Shown here in pieces: positions 34,166 through 45,133 of a stretch of 64,000 nucleotides of DNA. The stretch is taken from positions 492,324 to 556,323 of the forward strand of contig MNCI01035354.1 in assembly GCA_015680685.1 (NCBI GenBank), given 5' to 3'. Each line of letters opens with the position of its first letter. The first letter of the stretch is position 1. A model generated the notes under the pieces. The model ran no database searches. It was not told the origin of the DNA and saw nothing but the letters and a program-made list of their open reading frames with translations. The position numbers were made by a program, and so were the translations under genes. Source of the DNA: Gnetum montanum. Lineage: Eukaryota; Streptophyta; Gnetopsida; Gnetales; Gnetaceae.

Positions 34166-35298
34166 TGTGGACTTTGGTATGTCAAAACACTATGAAAAAT
34201 GAAAGGCAAGTTTGTTTCCATGTCTATGATTGTTGTGCTTACAGGACAAAATTAAGAAAGGCTATTAGCAAGAAATGAAGGATTCATCATGCAAAGAAAG
34301 TTGAAGAAAGACATCTCTGAGAAATAGTAGACATCTTGGTAGAATTGAAATGGTTTCAAGCATAGACATCTTTAAGAAATAGTAAATGCCTTTCTTTAGG
34401 CAAAGACATCTTCATCATAGAAAGACATCTTCACTGAATGAAGCCCAGTACCAAAAAGACATCTTCCACAAGACAAATATTTCTTCCAAAATGGAGAATT
34501 TAGAAAGACATTTTCATGAAGCAAATATGTCCTTCATGAAGCAAATATGTCTTTCCAGAATTAAAGGCAAATTTAGAGAGACATCTTAGGCATGAAGAAG
34601 ATGTCTCCCATGAATGTTAGTGACCATTGGCTAGCTTTTGCATGAGTTCTAACATGGATTTAGAAACCCAGTAGCTATAAGAAGACCCAATGTGCATTGA
34701 GAAAAGTGCAAGCCTTGTTGTATTCATTATATAATCATTTGTAATCATTGAATTATCTATTGCTCCTCATTGTCTTATCATTTTGGCATTATAAAGTGTG
34801 TTGTACCTAGCTGTACAAGGATCAGCAAATTGAATTACATTATCCCTTGTAATTCTTGTTCTTGTTACCCTATGGGGTTGATGTGATTAAGCTTGTTAAG
34901 ATCCTATGGGATTGACTTTTTGGTGTTGTGGTACAACACTCTTGTGTAGAGCTCAAGATTGTAAAGGTTGTGGAAGCCTTAAAATCACATTTTCAAGCCT
35001 GATGGGACCATGTGTGGATGAGTGATTGGTGCTATGATACAACACTTTGGAGTAAGGCTTGAAGACTATATAAAGTGTGGATCCTTCAATCACATTATGA
35101 GAGCAAAAAATTCCAAAGGTGTGCTTGCGATCTACCCTCTGAATGTTGACTACCCAAGTTGGGGAACCACATTAAAATTTGGTATGTGTATATCATTAAG
35201 TTTGAAATTGGAAAACTTATTCATCACTCTTGCTTGCCCCTTCTGCCTGCCCCCACACCACCCCACCCCCACCCACCATCTAAGTTCAAAAATCCTTA
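34166..35298 (+). repeat. Element K, 3' LTR (about 1133 bp)
   Basis: Starts TGTGGACTTTGGTATG. U3 (34290-34620) contains at least eight AGACATCTT-type motifs, and a TATA-like gctataagaag stands at about 34675. The last 350 bp match the 5' LTR remnant. The end, aatcctta, replaces the expected GATCCTCA, and J LTR sequence in the opposite orientation starts at once. Confidence 0.85.
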
Positions 35299-36223
35299 CT
35301 TTCTTGTAGGAAACACACTCATACTTGTAAGGTTGCAATAAGCTCAAAAGATGATTTTAAGGAGCCCATAACATTTACAATGAAGTGAGCTCTACACAAG
35401 GTGTGTTCTCATAGGAAACATACTCAAACCTACAAGGTCCCAATAAGATCATTGGATGCCTTCTCGCAAGAAGCACATCAACACCATAAGGCTTATAAAT
35501 AGAGAAAAAGAATTAAGTAGAGAATGTAACTATGCTTTACAAATTTCTTATCTTGAGGCTCTCACAATACAAAATGCAACTCATAAAATATGTAGAAATA
35601 AGAAAGAAAATAATTCATAATATGTATTTAATGAAGGAATATTCATATGAACAATGCTTATATTTTTTACCAAGGTTCCATTCCTTTTATAACCTCTCTC
35701 CTTATCAAATAATCATTGGGATTCATGCAATGACTATGAAATGGCTAGTTGGGATATGCCATTTGAGCTTGGAATGTCTCTCTAAAATTTAGCTTCTTAC
35801 AGGTGGGATGTCTTACTTAGAACATCCCAGCTGGGACATCTCAAGTACATTGGAACATCTGCTATTTTTGTGGGACATCTGGCCTAAGACTGATCTTTCA
35901 CCTCTGGGATGTTTGCTGATCTTTTGAGACATTTAGGCAAATACAGGACATCTTCTTTTGAGTTTTTCTATCCTTGTCATCTTTCATCTTTGTTTTTTGA
36001 TTGAGACTTTTGTTATCTTAGATTAACAACTTAGCTCTTATCTTGATCTCCACTTGCTCTTTGTCTTGTTCTCTTCTTGACTCCTTCTAAGCTCTTATCT
36101 AGAACTTTGGTTTTGACCACATCTAGGTTCTTGTATTATTCTTTCTTAGTCTTGCAAGATTCCAATAAGCATATTTTCCACATTCTCCATTTTCCAAGGT
36201 TTTGACATACCAACACGTCAACA
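35299..36223 (-). repeat. Element J, 5' LTR (truncated, 925 bp)
   Basis: A minus-strand LTR beginning TGTTGACGTGTTGG at 36223, with a TATA box at about 35690 (ccttttataa on the plus strand). It is collinear with the J 3' LTR but lacks the last 200 bp or so, the part next to the primer site. It meets the end of the K 3' LTR tail to tail at 35298/35299. Confidence 0.8.
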
Positions 36224-36591
36224 GCTTCCACTAATGAGATTAATATGACATCAAATTAATTTCATTCTAGGAGCAATAATACCAAATGAGAGGGCCTATA
36301 TGATGACTTTAATCCAAGGGAGGAATGTCAAAGTTAGGGTAGTAAATTACTTTTAAATAATTTCATGAAGTCAATATTCCCATATGTAGTACAACCTATC
36401 TTAGTGTCCAAGAAATATACTGATGAGAGGAGGATGTGCATTGTTTCTAGGGCTATTAATAGGATTACTATTAAGTATACATTTTCCATAGCTAGAATGA
36501 ATGACATTCTTCATGTGCTAATGAATGCTAAAATTTTTTTAGGATTGATTTAAATAGTGGTTATCATCATATCATAATTAGGTTGGGAAAT
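36224..36591 (+). pseudogene. Element G reverse transcriptase, part 1
   Basis: Begins with the sequence that should follow the G protease linker (LPLMR, then INFILGAIIPN). It continues SIFPYVVQPILVSKKYTDER and MCIVSRAINRITIKYTFSIA, then LMNAKIFLGLI and SGYHH.I.RLG. The motifs R-A-I-N-x-I-T-x-x-Y and A-K-I-F-S-x-I-D-L-x-S-G-Y-H are chromovirus-type reverse transcriptase. The frame is cut after R-L-G by element D, whose 4-of-5 matching target duplication (gaaat / taaat) flanks it, and resumes at 49394. Confidence 0.85.
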
Positions 36592-39487
36592 TGTGATCAC
36601 ATTTTATCCATTTTATGGAGCAGGAATATGGAATCAAGAGATATCATAAAATGATATATAAAAATAAAAAGAGATGTATTTGAAGATCATAAGTAACATT
36701 GCCTATCTAAGTTGTGGGAAAATGATCTATTTAGTGCTAATTTTTTGGTTTTTATACTCATATGGAGTGTAATTGGGAGTAGGAGATGAATTATTTCTCA
36801 GTACTCATTGTCTTTGAATTTTAGAGTTGAAGGTGGATATATAGGCAATCAAAATTTCTTTCACTTAAAGTTAAATTTAGCATAAGCCTGTTACAAGTCC
36901 TTACATTTAAAGATTCTAGTAGAGATAGTTAACTTGGAATAAGCATCTTGATAGAAACTCATGGCTAAGTTAATAGTAATTTGACAAGTTTGCAGTTGAG
37001 AAAAACACTACAATGTTATCAAGGGAAATCCTCTGTGACTAACTTTTGGATGCTTTGGAAATTGAAAGAAAATAGTTGAAATGAGGGAAGGGAATAATAA
37101 ATGTCTATTGAGTTATGAAATAATATCCAAAGTTATTCGAATAGCAATAAAGTGGAAGTTAATGTTATTAATGAAAATCCTTACTCCAATAAGGGAAAAA
37201 ACAATTGATGCAGTTTATAATCTTAAACATTGTATTACATTGTTGCCTAAAAAATGACATCTACTCAAGAAGAAAAAGAATAATGGACTTTTACTAGCAA
37301 CCGTGCATCATGATTTCTTTTCCTTATACAACCATCAAAACCAAAAAATTTCACATTTACCTACACATAGAAATTTAATGATGACAACTGTGATTTTTGG
37401 AGAAAAAAGAGATCCCCTTAACACATGGTAGCATTGGTAGTATGGCCAAGGTAAACAAGAAAACATAGAAAGGTGATTAAACATTCGATGTGGTTTAGTC
37501 AAACCAAAGAGGACCAATTACAAACCCTCAAAGAAACAACCAAAATAAGTAAAATGGATAGTTCGAAATTTGACGCCGATGATAAAGGTAGAGGAAATGC
37601 CAACACAAGTACCATGATGGTAGGGGATGCGGTTTCTTCTGACAACAATGAAACTAGAAGCACTGACATTTGCAGGGTAGCAACAAGACAATAGGTGGAA
37701 TTCAAAACACTTCCAAACAAATCCACAATCACTAGATCATGTAGCAATGTACTAGGGATGCTAGACAAAGTCATGAATCCAATATGTGGCTGGCCATCAT
37801 GACGACACCACTCTTTCCAATAGCCAACACAGCAACAAAGCAATGAGTAACATGGTGGTGAGGGTAGTGCAGTAATTACAACACAATAATAGCAAACCCT
37901 TGTACCTAAACTACAACAAAAAAAATCATGATTCCTATTTTAAGCTCAAGGTTTCGGTGAAGAATTAATAAAAACATTACGTATACTATGGTGGCTATAA
38001 CTGGTAGCATAATTTTGGAAAAGTAATACACATACAAGTGTCAAAGTTGCAATTTAAAGGGATAGATCTATAGAAATTTACTTATTCAATGTAAATTGCC
38101 ACATGATTAAGTTGTATAGAAAACCTAACTAAAATTCCTAAATATTTTTATTTGAAAGGACACTTGCCAATTATGCCATGTATCTCTCCAATTTTTGGAA
38201 CTACCTATGATAACTTTTATGATGTTTGTTATCAAGGAAAACACTTGGCAATCATAGCTTAAATTTCTCATAATCCCTTATGGAAGCTATAATTCCTAAG
38301 GTGGTTATAAATTTATATGCATAAGATATTTTTAAGACCCATAACTTCTCATGATTAGTGTAACTACCTTAAGGTTACTATAAAATGACCTTTTAAAGTA
38401 TATCTTAGAGAGAAGATTTATTGGGGGGGGGGGGNTAAGATGGCTTTCTAAAGACATCAATTCAGCTACTTTATTTCAATCTTGTGAGTTCTTTTCTTCC
38501 CATTTTGTTTTAGTTACTTAGCTAATGGTTTAGATAGTATCCTGTTTGACATTTAATTTTAGGATTTATCCTAGATTATTTTTATAGCTCTATTTTTGTG
38601 CAATATTAGACTCCTATTAAGATTTTCCATAGAAGAGCTCATGTTGTTGAAGGCCTCAAGAGCAATTTAATAGTAATGTCTTAATGAAATTTCCATGTTT
38701 TGGGCATAGAGAATCTTGGAAAATCATTTGGTATTTTGATGGGCCTGAAATAGCTTCTTTATTTTTAAAGTTTATTGCCTTGGTATTTCAATCAAGAAAT
38801 TGTCAAATTTCTTTAAGAAAAAGCTTTGTTGAATGCAATCTTTGACATGTATTAACTAGCCAAAATAGAGACACCAACTTTGTCATTTACGTAGCAATTT
38901 TGGTAGTATAATAAGATTGTCTTTGTGAAATTGTTTGTTGAGCTTTGAAAGTTTGAAACATTCATAGTTATTGAATTAGTAATAGCTTTATTGTGAAGTG
39001 TTTATTCATGTCAATTTAACTTGCTTAAATATTTTAGATTTCACAAAAATATTTTTTTCCTCTCTCTCTTTCTAAGTCCATTGAATCTCGCTCTACTTCT
39101 AGTTTACTTGTAGAACTTTCTCTCTAGGGAAAATTAGGAGTAGATTGGTAGAACTGTGCTCAAATGTTTTTGTAAAATTTTATTTGTTACAAGTACATAT
39201 TATAAGAACCATATAGAGTAAGTTATTAGAAAAAATAGGAATCTTCAACAACTCATAATATTTGAGAAAGTTAGCTAAATTTCTTTTATGATAGTCAACT
39301 ACAGCTTCATATACAACCCAACCATTTCAACATTCACAATAGTAAACACATACTCATGACTAGTTCATTTAATAAGTATTGAGTCTATTTGGAGGTATCT
39401 GAGCCTTGGTGTTGCCAAGGACCAACAAGTAGCTAAACCCTATTCGAAGAAGCTTGTTGATGGTCTGATCCCAAACAATCACCAATA
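36592..39487 (+). repeat. Element D, 5' LTR (about 2896 bp)
   Basis: Starts TGTGATCACATTTTATCC and ends caatcaccaata. The start matches the E solo LTR start (both have cattt.atggagcag within 40 bp) and the end matches the E end. From 36657 on it is collinear with 46467-49388. The TATA box is tataaaa at 38379, so U3 is about 1.8 kb. A G homopolymer with an N follows at 38422-38435. Short frames inside (37473-37843) are not genes. Confidence 0.88.
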
Positions 39488-39845
39488 GTTCTTTTAGTTT
39501 TAGAAGAAGGGCTAAAAATTTGTTCTCTAAGTTCATAAGCCTAATAGTCCTAGTAGACCAACAATTCTTTATGTTGCTAGGTGAGCTTAAGAAATTAGAA
39601 ATTATTTTGAGTTCATAACCAAATAGATTGATGGTTTGGAAGATTTCAACAATTCTAAAGAAATTTTTGATTATAAGACTAGTTATTCATTACAAGAAGA
39701 ACATAAAAATGTTTTTTAGTTTGGAACAAAAGGTGGAGTAAAACCCAAAAAGATAAGAAAATCACCCCTTCTATCTAGTTTATTAGTCTATAAGAGAATA
39801 CTAAAGAAGTATAAGAGTTCAACAATCAAAAGAAATTCTAATAGG
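39488..39845 (+). other. Element D leader, no primer site recognised
   Basis: Between the LTR end and the gag start. The primer-binding site should start within a few bases of 39488, but gttcttttagttttag does not match a tRNA I know, so it has decayed or uses a less common tRNA. Confidence 0.5.
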
Positions 39846-41200
39846 ATGGCAAATCCTTGGAATAGAGTTACACCATTAGGATTTCAAAACTATAATGATA
39901 TTCCTAAGGTAGTTTACAAATATTTTCTTGAACCTTTTATTCCTAGAAATGCTTACTTAGCTAAGGAATACATTCACATGCTTGAGTTAGCTTTAGCTCA
40001 TGCAAATGTTCAACACCAAGATCAAGCTTGTAGGTTGTTTGTAGAAAATTTAAAAGATATGGCTCAAATTTGGTATTCAAACTTACCAAGTAATAGTATC
40101 ACAAATTGGGATGATATGAAAATAATTTTCTTAGCCCAATTTTCTAATCAATTGGATCAACAACAAATATACTATGGGTTACTGCATGCTAAGCAAAGAA
40201 TTAAAGAGTCAATTAGAGATTTCAATATTAAGTTTCAACAAATTTGTGGAATCTTTTATAGATAATATAGACCATCAGATGAAGTGCTTAAAGATACTTA
40301 TCTTAAGGCTGTGAATCCCAATATTCCAATCTAGTTTAGAAGAACTTCAAACATGATAACATTGAATAACTACTTTAGTAAAGCTATACAAGTAGAAAAA
40401 TAACTAAATTTGAACAATGTAGAGATTATCACAACTCAAAAAAGAGAAGAGAAAATGATGATTCCTGTGTAAGATTTTGCTCAACTTAAAGCATTACTAG
40501 GACCATCTCGTATTAAGATAAAACAAGAGTTAGAAAGTAGAGAATTTGAAAAAGGACAATTAATGAGGGACTTGTCCAACAAAGTGGTGAAACTAGAGAA
40601 AGCTTTGACAAAAGTTAAGATTAAGGAAGAAAATAAAAATAGAAAATATAAACATTAAGATACTAAGTTAGTATAAGATGAGGATGAAAGTGATGTTGTT
40701 ATGTCCAACTTCCTTGATATTGAATCAAATAATGAGCTATCTAGTGTTCATTATGCAAGCAAATCTTCTAATAATGGATCTAGTGATACTTATTCTCTAT
40801 CAAGTTCTGAAGAGGATATATCATTAGATGCAGAGTGTAATAGCAATGAGGAAAACGGATATAATCTTTGATCAAAAGAAAGATTAACTACTTATAGGCC
40901 TCCAAATGTTATTTCTAATCCATCTACTAAGAGAAAGATTTTAGAACCAATTAGAAGAGAGAAAAATAAAAATAAAGAAGATTAAGTGGAGCAAAGTACA
41001 CAAAATCAAACTTTTAATAAATAGATGAAGAAATCAAGGTTTTATAGAGATGGAGAATATGATTTGATTGAATATATTAAACATGTCAGAGCTAATATCA
41101 ACATATATCAATTACTATAGATAGGTGATCATCAAAGAAAGGATTTAGCGTTTATCAAAGGTAAACAGAGAGTTGAAGAGTCAAAGTTAAGTTATACATC
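39846..41200 (+). pseudogene. Element D gag (degenerate)
   Basis: A 139-codon open frame (39846-40265) opens with MANPWNRVTPLGFQNYND and contains the retrotransposon gag core: CRLFVENLKDMAQIWYSNLP, SITNWDDMKIIFLAQF, then QRIKESIRDFNIKFQQICG. Past stops, the frame continues to about 41200 with a charged coiled-coil-like stretch (QELESREFEKGQLMRDLSNK and KLEKALTKVKIKEENKN). A Ser/Asp/Glu-rich part (40680-40860) follows. No zinc knuckle is visible. The core matches gag proteins of Tat-like plant gypsy elements that I recall. Confidence 0.75.
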
Positions 41201-41214
41201 TAATAGTAACAAGA

Positions 41215-41700
41215 CAACAAAAACTAACTATGAGTGTACTCTTGATAAAGAAGCTCCTTCATTTCTTTTGACAATGAAGTTAAAACATAAATATCTTCAT
41301 AATTGTTCAGTCGATTTTGGAGTTACCTCTACTATTATGTCGTTATCTATATGCAAAAAACTCGGTTTCATTCTTGAAAAATCAACTAAAAAATTATTCA
41401 AGTAGACAAAACCAAAGCGAAGACTGTGGATCAGTTACCAAATGTTCTATTAGAAATGACTTCCAAATCTCGTATCCAAAATAGAGTAACTATTAAAGTA
41501 GCAGATATACTAGACTCACATTGTCTTTTGTTGAGTAGAAGTTAGAGTAAGAATTTCTCAAGTTACATATCAATGGATTACTCACATATGTGGATACCTT
41601 GGAAAGGGAAACCAAATCAGATACACATATATAGTGAGCCTTTCATGAGTGAAAACATTACTTCAAATGGAAAGAATAGAGTTATTGAAACAAGAGCTTT
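41215..41700 (+). pseudogene. Element D aspartic protease (degenerate)
   Basis: Reads HNCSVDFGVTSTIMSLSICK (the active site D-S-G is changed to D-F-G), then after a shift VDKTKAKTVDQLPNVLLEM and ISMDYSHMWIPWKGKPNQI. The last segment, D-Y-S-H-M-W-x-P-W-K-G-x-P-N-Q-I, is a conserved block I associate with this gypsy lineage. Confidence 0.7.
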
Positions 41701-41737
41701 TTAAACCAAAATTTGCACACTTCAAGAAGTTTCTAAC

Positions 41738-42170
41738 TTGGAAAAAGAGGAATTTCAAGATGGGAGCAAATGTGAACTATACTTTGATGGTTCTTGTAAC
41801 TCCAAAGGTGCAGGAGTTGGAATAGTATTAGTAAAAGATGATTTTCTAGAAATATTCAAGGTAATTCATCTATCTTTCCTTTGTACGAATAACAAAACTA
41901 AACATGAAGCTTTGTGTATTAGAATTAAGATAGTATTACAAAAAGGAATCAAGGGAATCATCATAAAAGGAGACTCAAGATTAGTTTGTGAACAAATTAA
42001 AGGTAATTTTATGGTAAAAAGCTCATTCTTGCGACCCTATAAATAACTTGTCTAAAAAATGTTGGATCAATTTCATCACTATCAAATAGAACATATAGGT
42101 AGGAAGGACAATTATATAGCAAATGACTTAGAAAAAGCAACTTCAACATTAGATGTGAAAAAGATATAAG
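41738..42170 (+). pseudogene. Element D extra RNase H (RVT_3-like), upstream of reverse transcriptase
   Basis: A 102-codon open frame plus continuation after one stop. It reads CELYFDGSCNSKGAGVGIVL with Asp17 of the frame, then FLCTNNKTKHEALCIRIK with Glu57, then IIIKGDSRLVCEQIKGNF with Asp79. After the stop comes HIGRKDNYIANDLEKATS, supplying the fourth acidic residue. The D-E-D-D set is therefore complete. This fold type is the archaeal-like RNase H known as the second RNase H of Tat elements, where it normally lies between the standard RNase H and integrase. Here it precedes reverse transcriptase in the same reading direction, with about 290 bp between. Apart from the one stop it is the least damaged domain of D. 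Confidence 0.82.
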
Positions 42171-42458
42171 GTCATGAGGGTATAACGATCGAGAATGAAT
42201 ATCAACCATCAGTACTAGATAACATAAAGCATTTATAAGTATTTGAAGATGAAAATCAATTACTTAGATTCTTAAAGAGGAAACAAGAATTTGAAGATAA
42301 AAATCATATCTAAAACAACATCAAGGTTTAAGACAAATTCAATTCCAAAAAAGATGATTGATCATGAACATGAATTTAGTAAAAATCGACTTACTAGAAA
42401 GGATATATAGAATCCAAATGATCAAGCTTATGGTGCAGTGAATTTCAAATCTACTTAG
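42171..42458 (+). other. Element D linker between extra RNase H and reverse transcriptase
   Basis: Decayed coding-like sequence (YQPSVLDNIKHL, QAYGAVNFK) without a recognised domain; it is collinear with the flanking frames, so it belongs to pol rather than to an insertion. Confidence 0.5.
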
Positions 42459-43260
42459 ATGCTAAAGATGTTGAATGTTACGAAGGAAAAGGATTCAGTT
42501 TTTAAGAAAAAATTATTATTACTCCTAAAAAATAATTTGGAGAATTTTGATTGGTCTTATGATGATCTTAAAAATTTTCAACTAGAGGTGATGACACATA
42601 AAATCACTTTGATAGATAGTTGTAAGAAAATTAAGTTAAAACAAAGGAAATTTAAACCATCATTTGAGCCAGCTATGGCAGCTGAGATCAATAAGTTATT
42701 GCAAGCTCGAATCATATATCTAGTTCAATAGTTGACATGGCTTACTAACCTTGTACCAGTAAGAAAGAAGAATGACGATATTAGAGTTTGTGTGGATTTC
42801 AGAAATTTGAATGAAGCCTTGGTAAAAGATAAATAACCACTTGTTAGAATTGATGAGATGTTGATTAAAAGTAGGTTGTCAGGTATATTCTTTCTTAGAT
42901 GGTTTTTTAGGCTATAATCAAAGCATGATAGATAAGGGTGACAAATATAAAACAACATTTATCACCAAATGGGGAAACTTTTCTGACCAAAGAATGCCAT
43001 TTATGATGGACCTACTTTTCAAAGAGTAATGGATTTAACCTTTAAAGGTCTAATAGGTAAATTCATTATGGTTTATTTGAATGATATCACCATCTTTTCA
43101 AAAAGGAAGGAAGATCATATTGATCATCTTCAATAAGTTTTTGACAAATGCCTTGAGTATGGTATTTCATTACATCCTAAGAAATCTATCTTCAAGGTTA
43201 AATCTAGAAGTTTACTAGGCCATGTAATCTATCAAGAAGGAATTACTATAGATAATTCTT
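42459..43260 (+). pseudogene. Element D reverse transcriptase (degenerate)
   Basis: Reads NFDWSYDDLKNFQLEVMTHK, then FKPSFEPAMAAEINKLLQAR, WLTNLVPVRKK, DIRVCVDFRNLNEALVKDK, then in shifted frames FQRVMDLTFKGLIGKFIMVY. The catalytic box reads YLND instead of YLDD (GAT to AAT, a G-to-A change), so the enzyme would be dead even without the stops. ISLHPKKSIFKVKSRSLLGH follows. The W-S-Y-x-D-L and V-P-V-R-K-K forms are typical of Tat-like plant elements. Confidence 0.85.
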
Positions 43261-43880
43261 GAATTTGAGCAGTACAAAATATCAAGCATCCAGAGTAAAA
43301 AGTCTTTTAGATATTTCTTTGGAAAGATAAATTTCATTAAGAAATTTATCCTTGGATTCACTAAAATTACTAAATCTTTGATGCATATGCTAAAGAAATA
43401 TGTCCTATGAGAGAAAATACCAAAATTAGAGAGAGCCTTAGCAAAAATTAAAAAAATCATTCAAGAAGCTTCATACTTGGTAAAGCCAAAATTGAATGAA
43501 GACTTTTGATTATATACTTTTACTTCAAATGATTCAGTTATTGCAATTCTAACTCAAAGAAATATGGATTTAGCTGAACTAATTAAATTTTTTGGATATC
43601 AGCTGAAAGGTTTGGAGCTAAATTATTTAGACTTAGAGAAATAAGCATTTGTAGTTATTAAGATACTTCATCATTTCAAATATTATTTGGAAAGCTCATT
43701 ATTTCACATTATCTTAATAGAGCTTGCAGTCAAACAATTGCTAGCTCAAAATGACATTGGATTGATTGAAAAGAAGAAAGTGGTTCATAAAGATTTAAAG
43801 TTTCATATTTTCGTTGGAAATATGTAAAATCATTAAAGGAATGAAATTAGCCAAGTTAATGGCTAGAGAAAATGATGTGT
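43261..43880 (+). pseudogene. Element D standard RNase H (degenerate)
   Basis: FGKINFIKKFILGFTKITKS is the reverse transcriptase thumb/connection. RNase H then shows LNYLDLEK.AFVVIKILHHF and LIELAVKQLLAQNDIGLIEK (about 43610-43780). This is the usual gypsy RNase H position, directly after reverse transcriptase, so D had two RNase H domains. Confidence 0.65.
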
Positions 43881-45133
43881 ACTGAAGACTCATGAAGGAA
43901 ATTAGTATGATGAGATTCTAGAATTCCTTGATACAAGAAATTTTTTGAATAATTTAACTACAAGTCAAAAGAGAGCTTTCTTCAAAAGAGCAAATAAATT
44001 TGTGGTTAAAGATGGAATTTTATATAGAACGGATTTTAAAGGAGTTTTTTTGGAATGTATTTACAATGATTAAATTGGTCCTATCTTGGAACAATTTCAT
44101 GATCATTCTAATTTATCATATGAATCTCCTAAGTTCAATATCCAACATATACTTCCTTATGGTTTTTATTGGCCTACTATGTTCTAAGATATTAGTTTGA
44201 AAATTCAAAAATGTTACAAATGTTAAATTCATGGACCAAAGATCAAAAGAGCTAGAACTTCCTTAAAATCAATAATTGTAGATAGACCATTTTAGTAATG
44301 GGGCTTAGATTTTATTGGTACAATTACTCCTTTGAGAGTTGGACATAAATTTATTCTCACAGCTACTAATTACCTTACTAAATAATCTAAAGTAATGGCT
44401 CTAAGAAAAAGTTCAACATCAGATGTGATTAAATTCTTGAAAGATCAAATTCTAAGTTGTTTTGGTCTACCTAAAGTATTGATATCCAATAATGGATTTG
44501 CTTTTCAATATGAAGAATTTATAACATGGGCATCAGAAAAACTCATCTTTCTATTTTTTTCTTCAAATGATTATCCTCAATGAAATGGCTTAGCTAAATC
44601 TACAAATAAAAATCTTATTTTCTACATTATAAAGTTGATGGATGGAAACCCAAGAAATTGGATTAATTATTTGCCATCTGCATTATGGACTAACCATATT
44701 AGATATAAGAAGGATATTAGAATGTTAGCTTATAACTTGGTCTATGGTTTACCTACTAGAATTATGAACAAGGTTATAAGTTTAGCCTTAGATTTTGTGT
44801 AAACGTATAGTGAGAAAACTAATAAAGATAGAATTTTCATGATCTTGCTCATCAAACGAGAAGCCAAAATGGACAGAGCTAAAGATAATTTACTGGAGAA
44901 ATGCTTCTCAAGTCAAAAGGTGGTTCGATAGAAAGGCTCTAAAGAGGACTTTTAAGATTGGTGATCTTATATTATTATGGAGTATGAAGAAGCCAAATAC
45001 ATTTTTGATAATATGGACTGGTCCATTTCAAATCAAGAAACAATTATCTAAAGATACATACAAGTTATTGATGCTTGATGGGAAAGAATTGCAGTTTCCA
45101 TATAATGTTTTACATATAAAACATTATTTTGGA
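43881..45133 (+). pseudogene. Element D integrase (degenerate)
   Basis: The zinc-finger region is decayed (FYWPTMF, KCYKC.IHGPKIKRARTS). The core follows: GLDFIGTITPLRVGHKFILT with the first Asp, then LPKVLISNNGFAFQ, where the second Asp is Asn. PQ.NGLAKSTNK follows, where the catalytic Glu is Lys. Both changes are G-to-A. The tail shows MLAYNLVYGLPTRI (about 44725-44765) and a C-terminal segment to about 45130. Confidence 0.8.

Larger units (their letters stand above)
29845..35298 (+). mobile_element. Element K: SIRE/Tork-like Ty1/copia element, pol largely readable
   Basis: Plus strand. A 5' LTR remnant (29845-30172) is followed by an initiator tRNA-Met primer site, gag C-terminus with intact zinc knuckle, protease, integrase, reverse transcriptase, RNase H, a polypurine tract and a 3' LTR (34166-35298). 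The pol protein is close in pattern to SIRE-type copia pol (IIGTKWVFRNK, IYVDDIIFG, DPKLYRGMIGS). The first 800 bp of the 5' LTR and the N-terminal part of gag are missing. No target duplication is visible, and the 3' LTR abuts a head-truncated J LTR. It is the best preserved pol in the window but still has many stops. Confidence 0.88.
24115..36223 (-). mobile_element. Element J: SIRE-like Ty1/copia element with nested H and K
   Basis: A minus-strand LTR pair: 3' LTR 24115-25270 and truncated 5' LTR 35299-36223, both beginning TGTTGAC and followed by TTGGTATGTCAAAACC. The internal part left is the 3' region with a polypurine tract and a degenerate env-like frame (25880-27600). J gag and pol are missing, and H and K occupy that space. 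The pair sits exactly between the protease and reverse transcriptase of G. I see no matching target duplication (aaata / gcttc), so the two LTRs might come from different insertions. Confidence 0.65.

Noticed and set aside
24110-36228. Clean target duplication for J.
   Set aside because: The bases next to the two outer LTR ends (aaata and gcttc) do not match, so I do not claim J as a proven single insertion.
37473-37843. Frames of 73 and 114 codons in the D 5' LTR, with partly conserved counterparts at 47307-47597.
   Set aside because: Their conservation is that of the two LTR copies; the frames differ in length and carry stops, with no coding signature.
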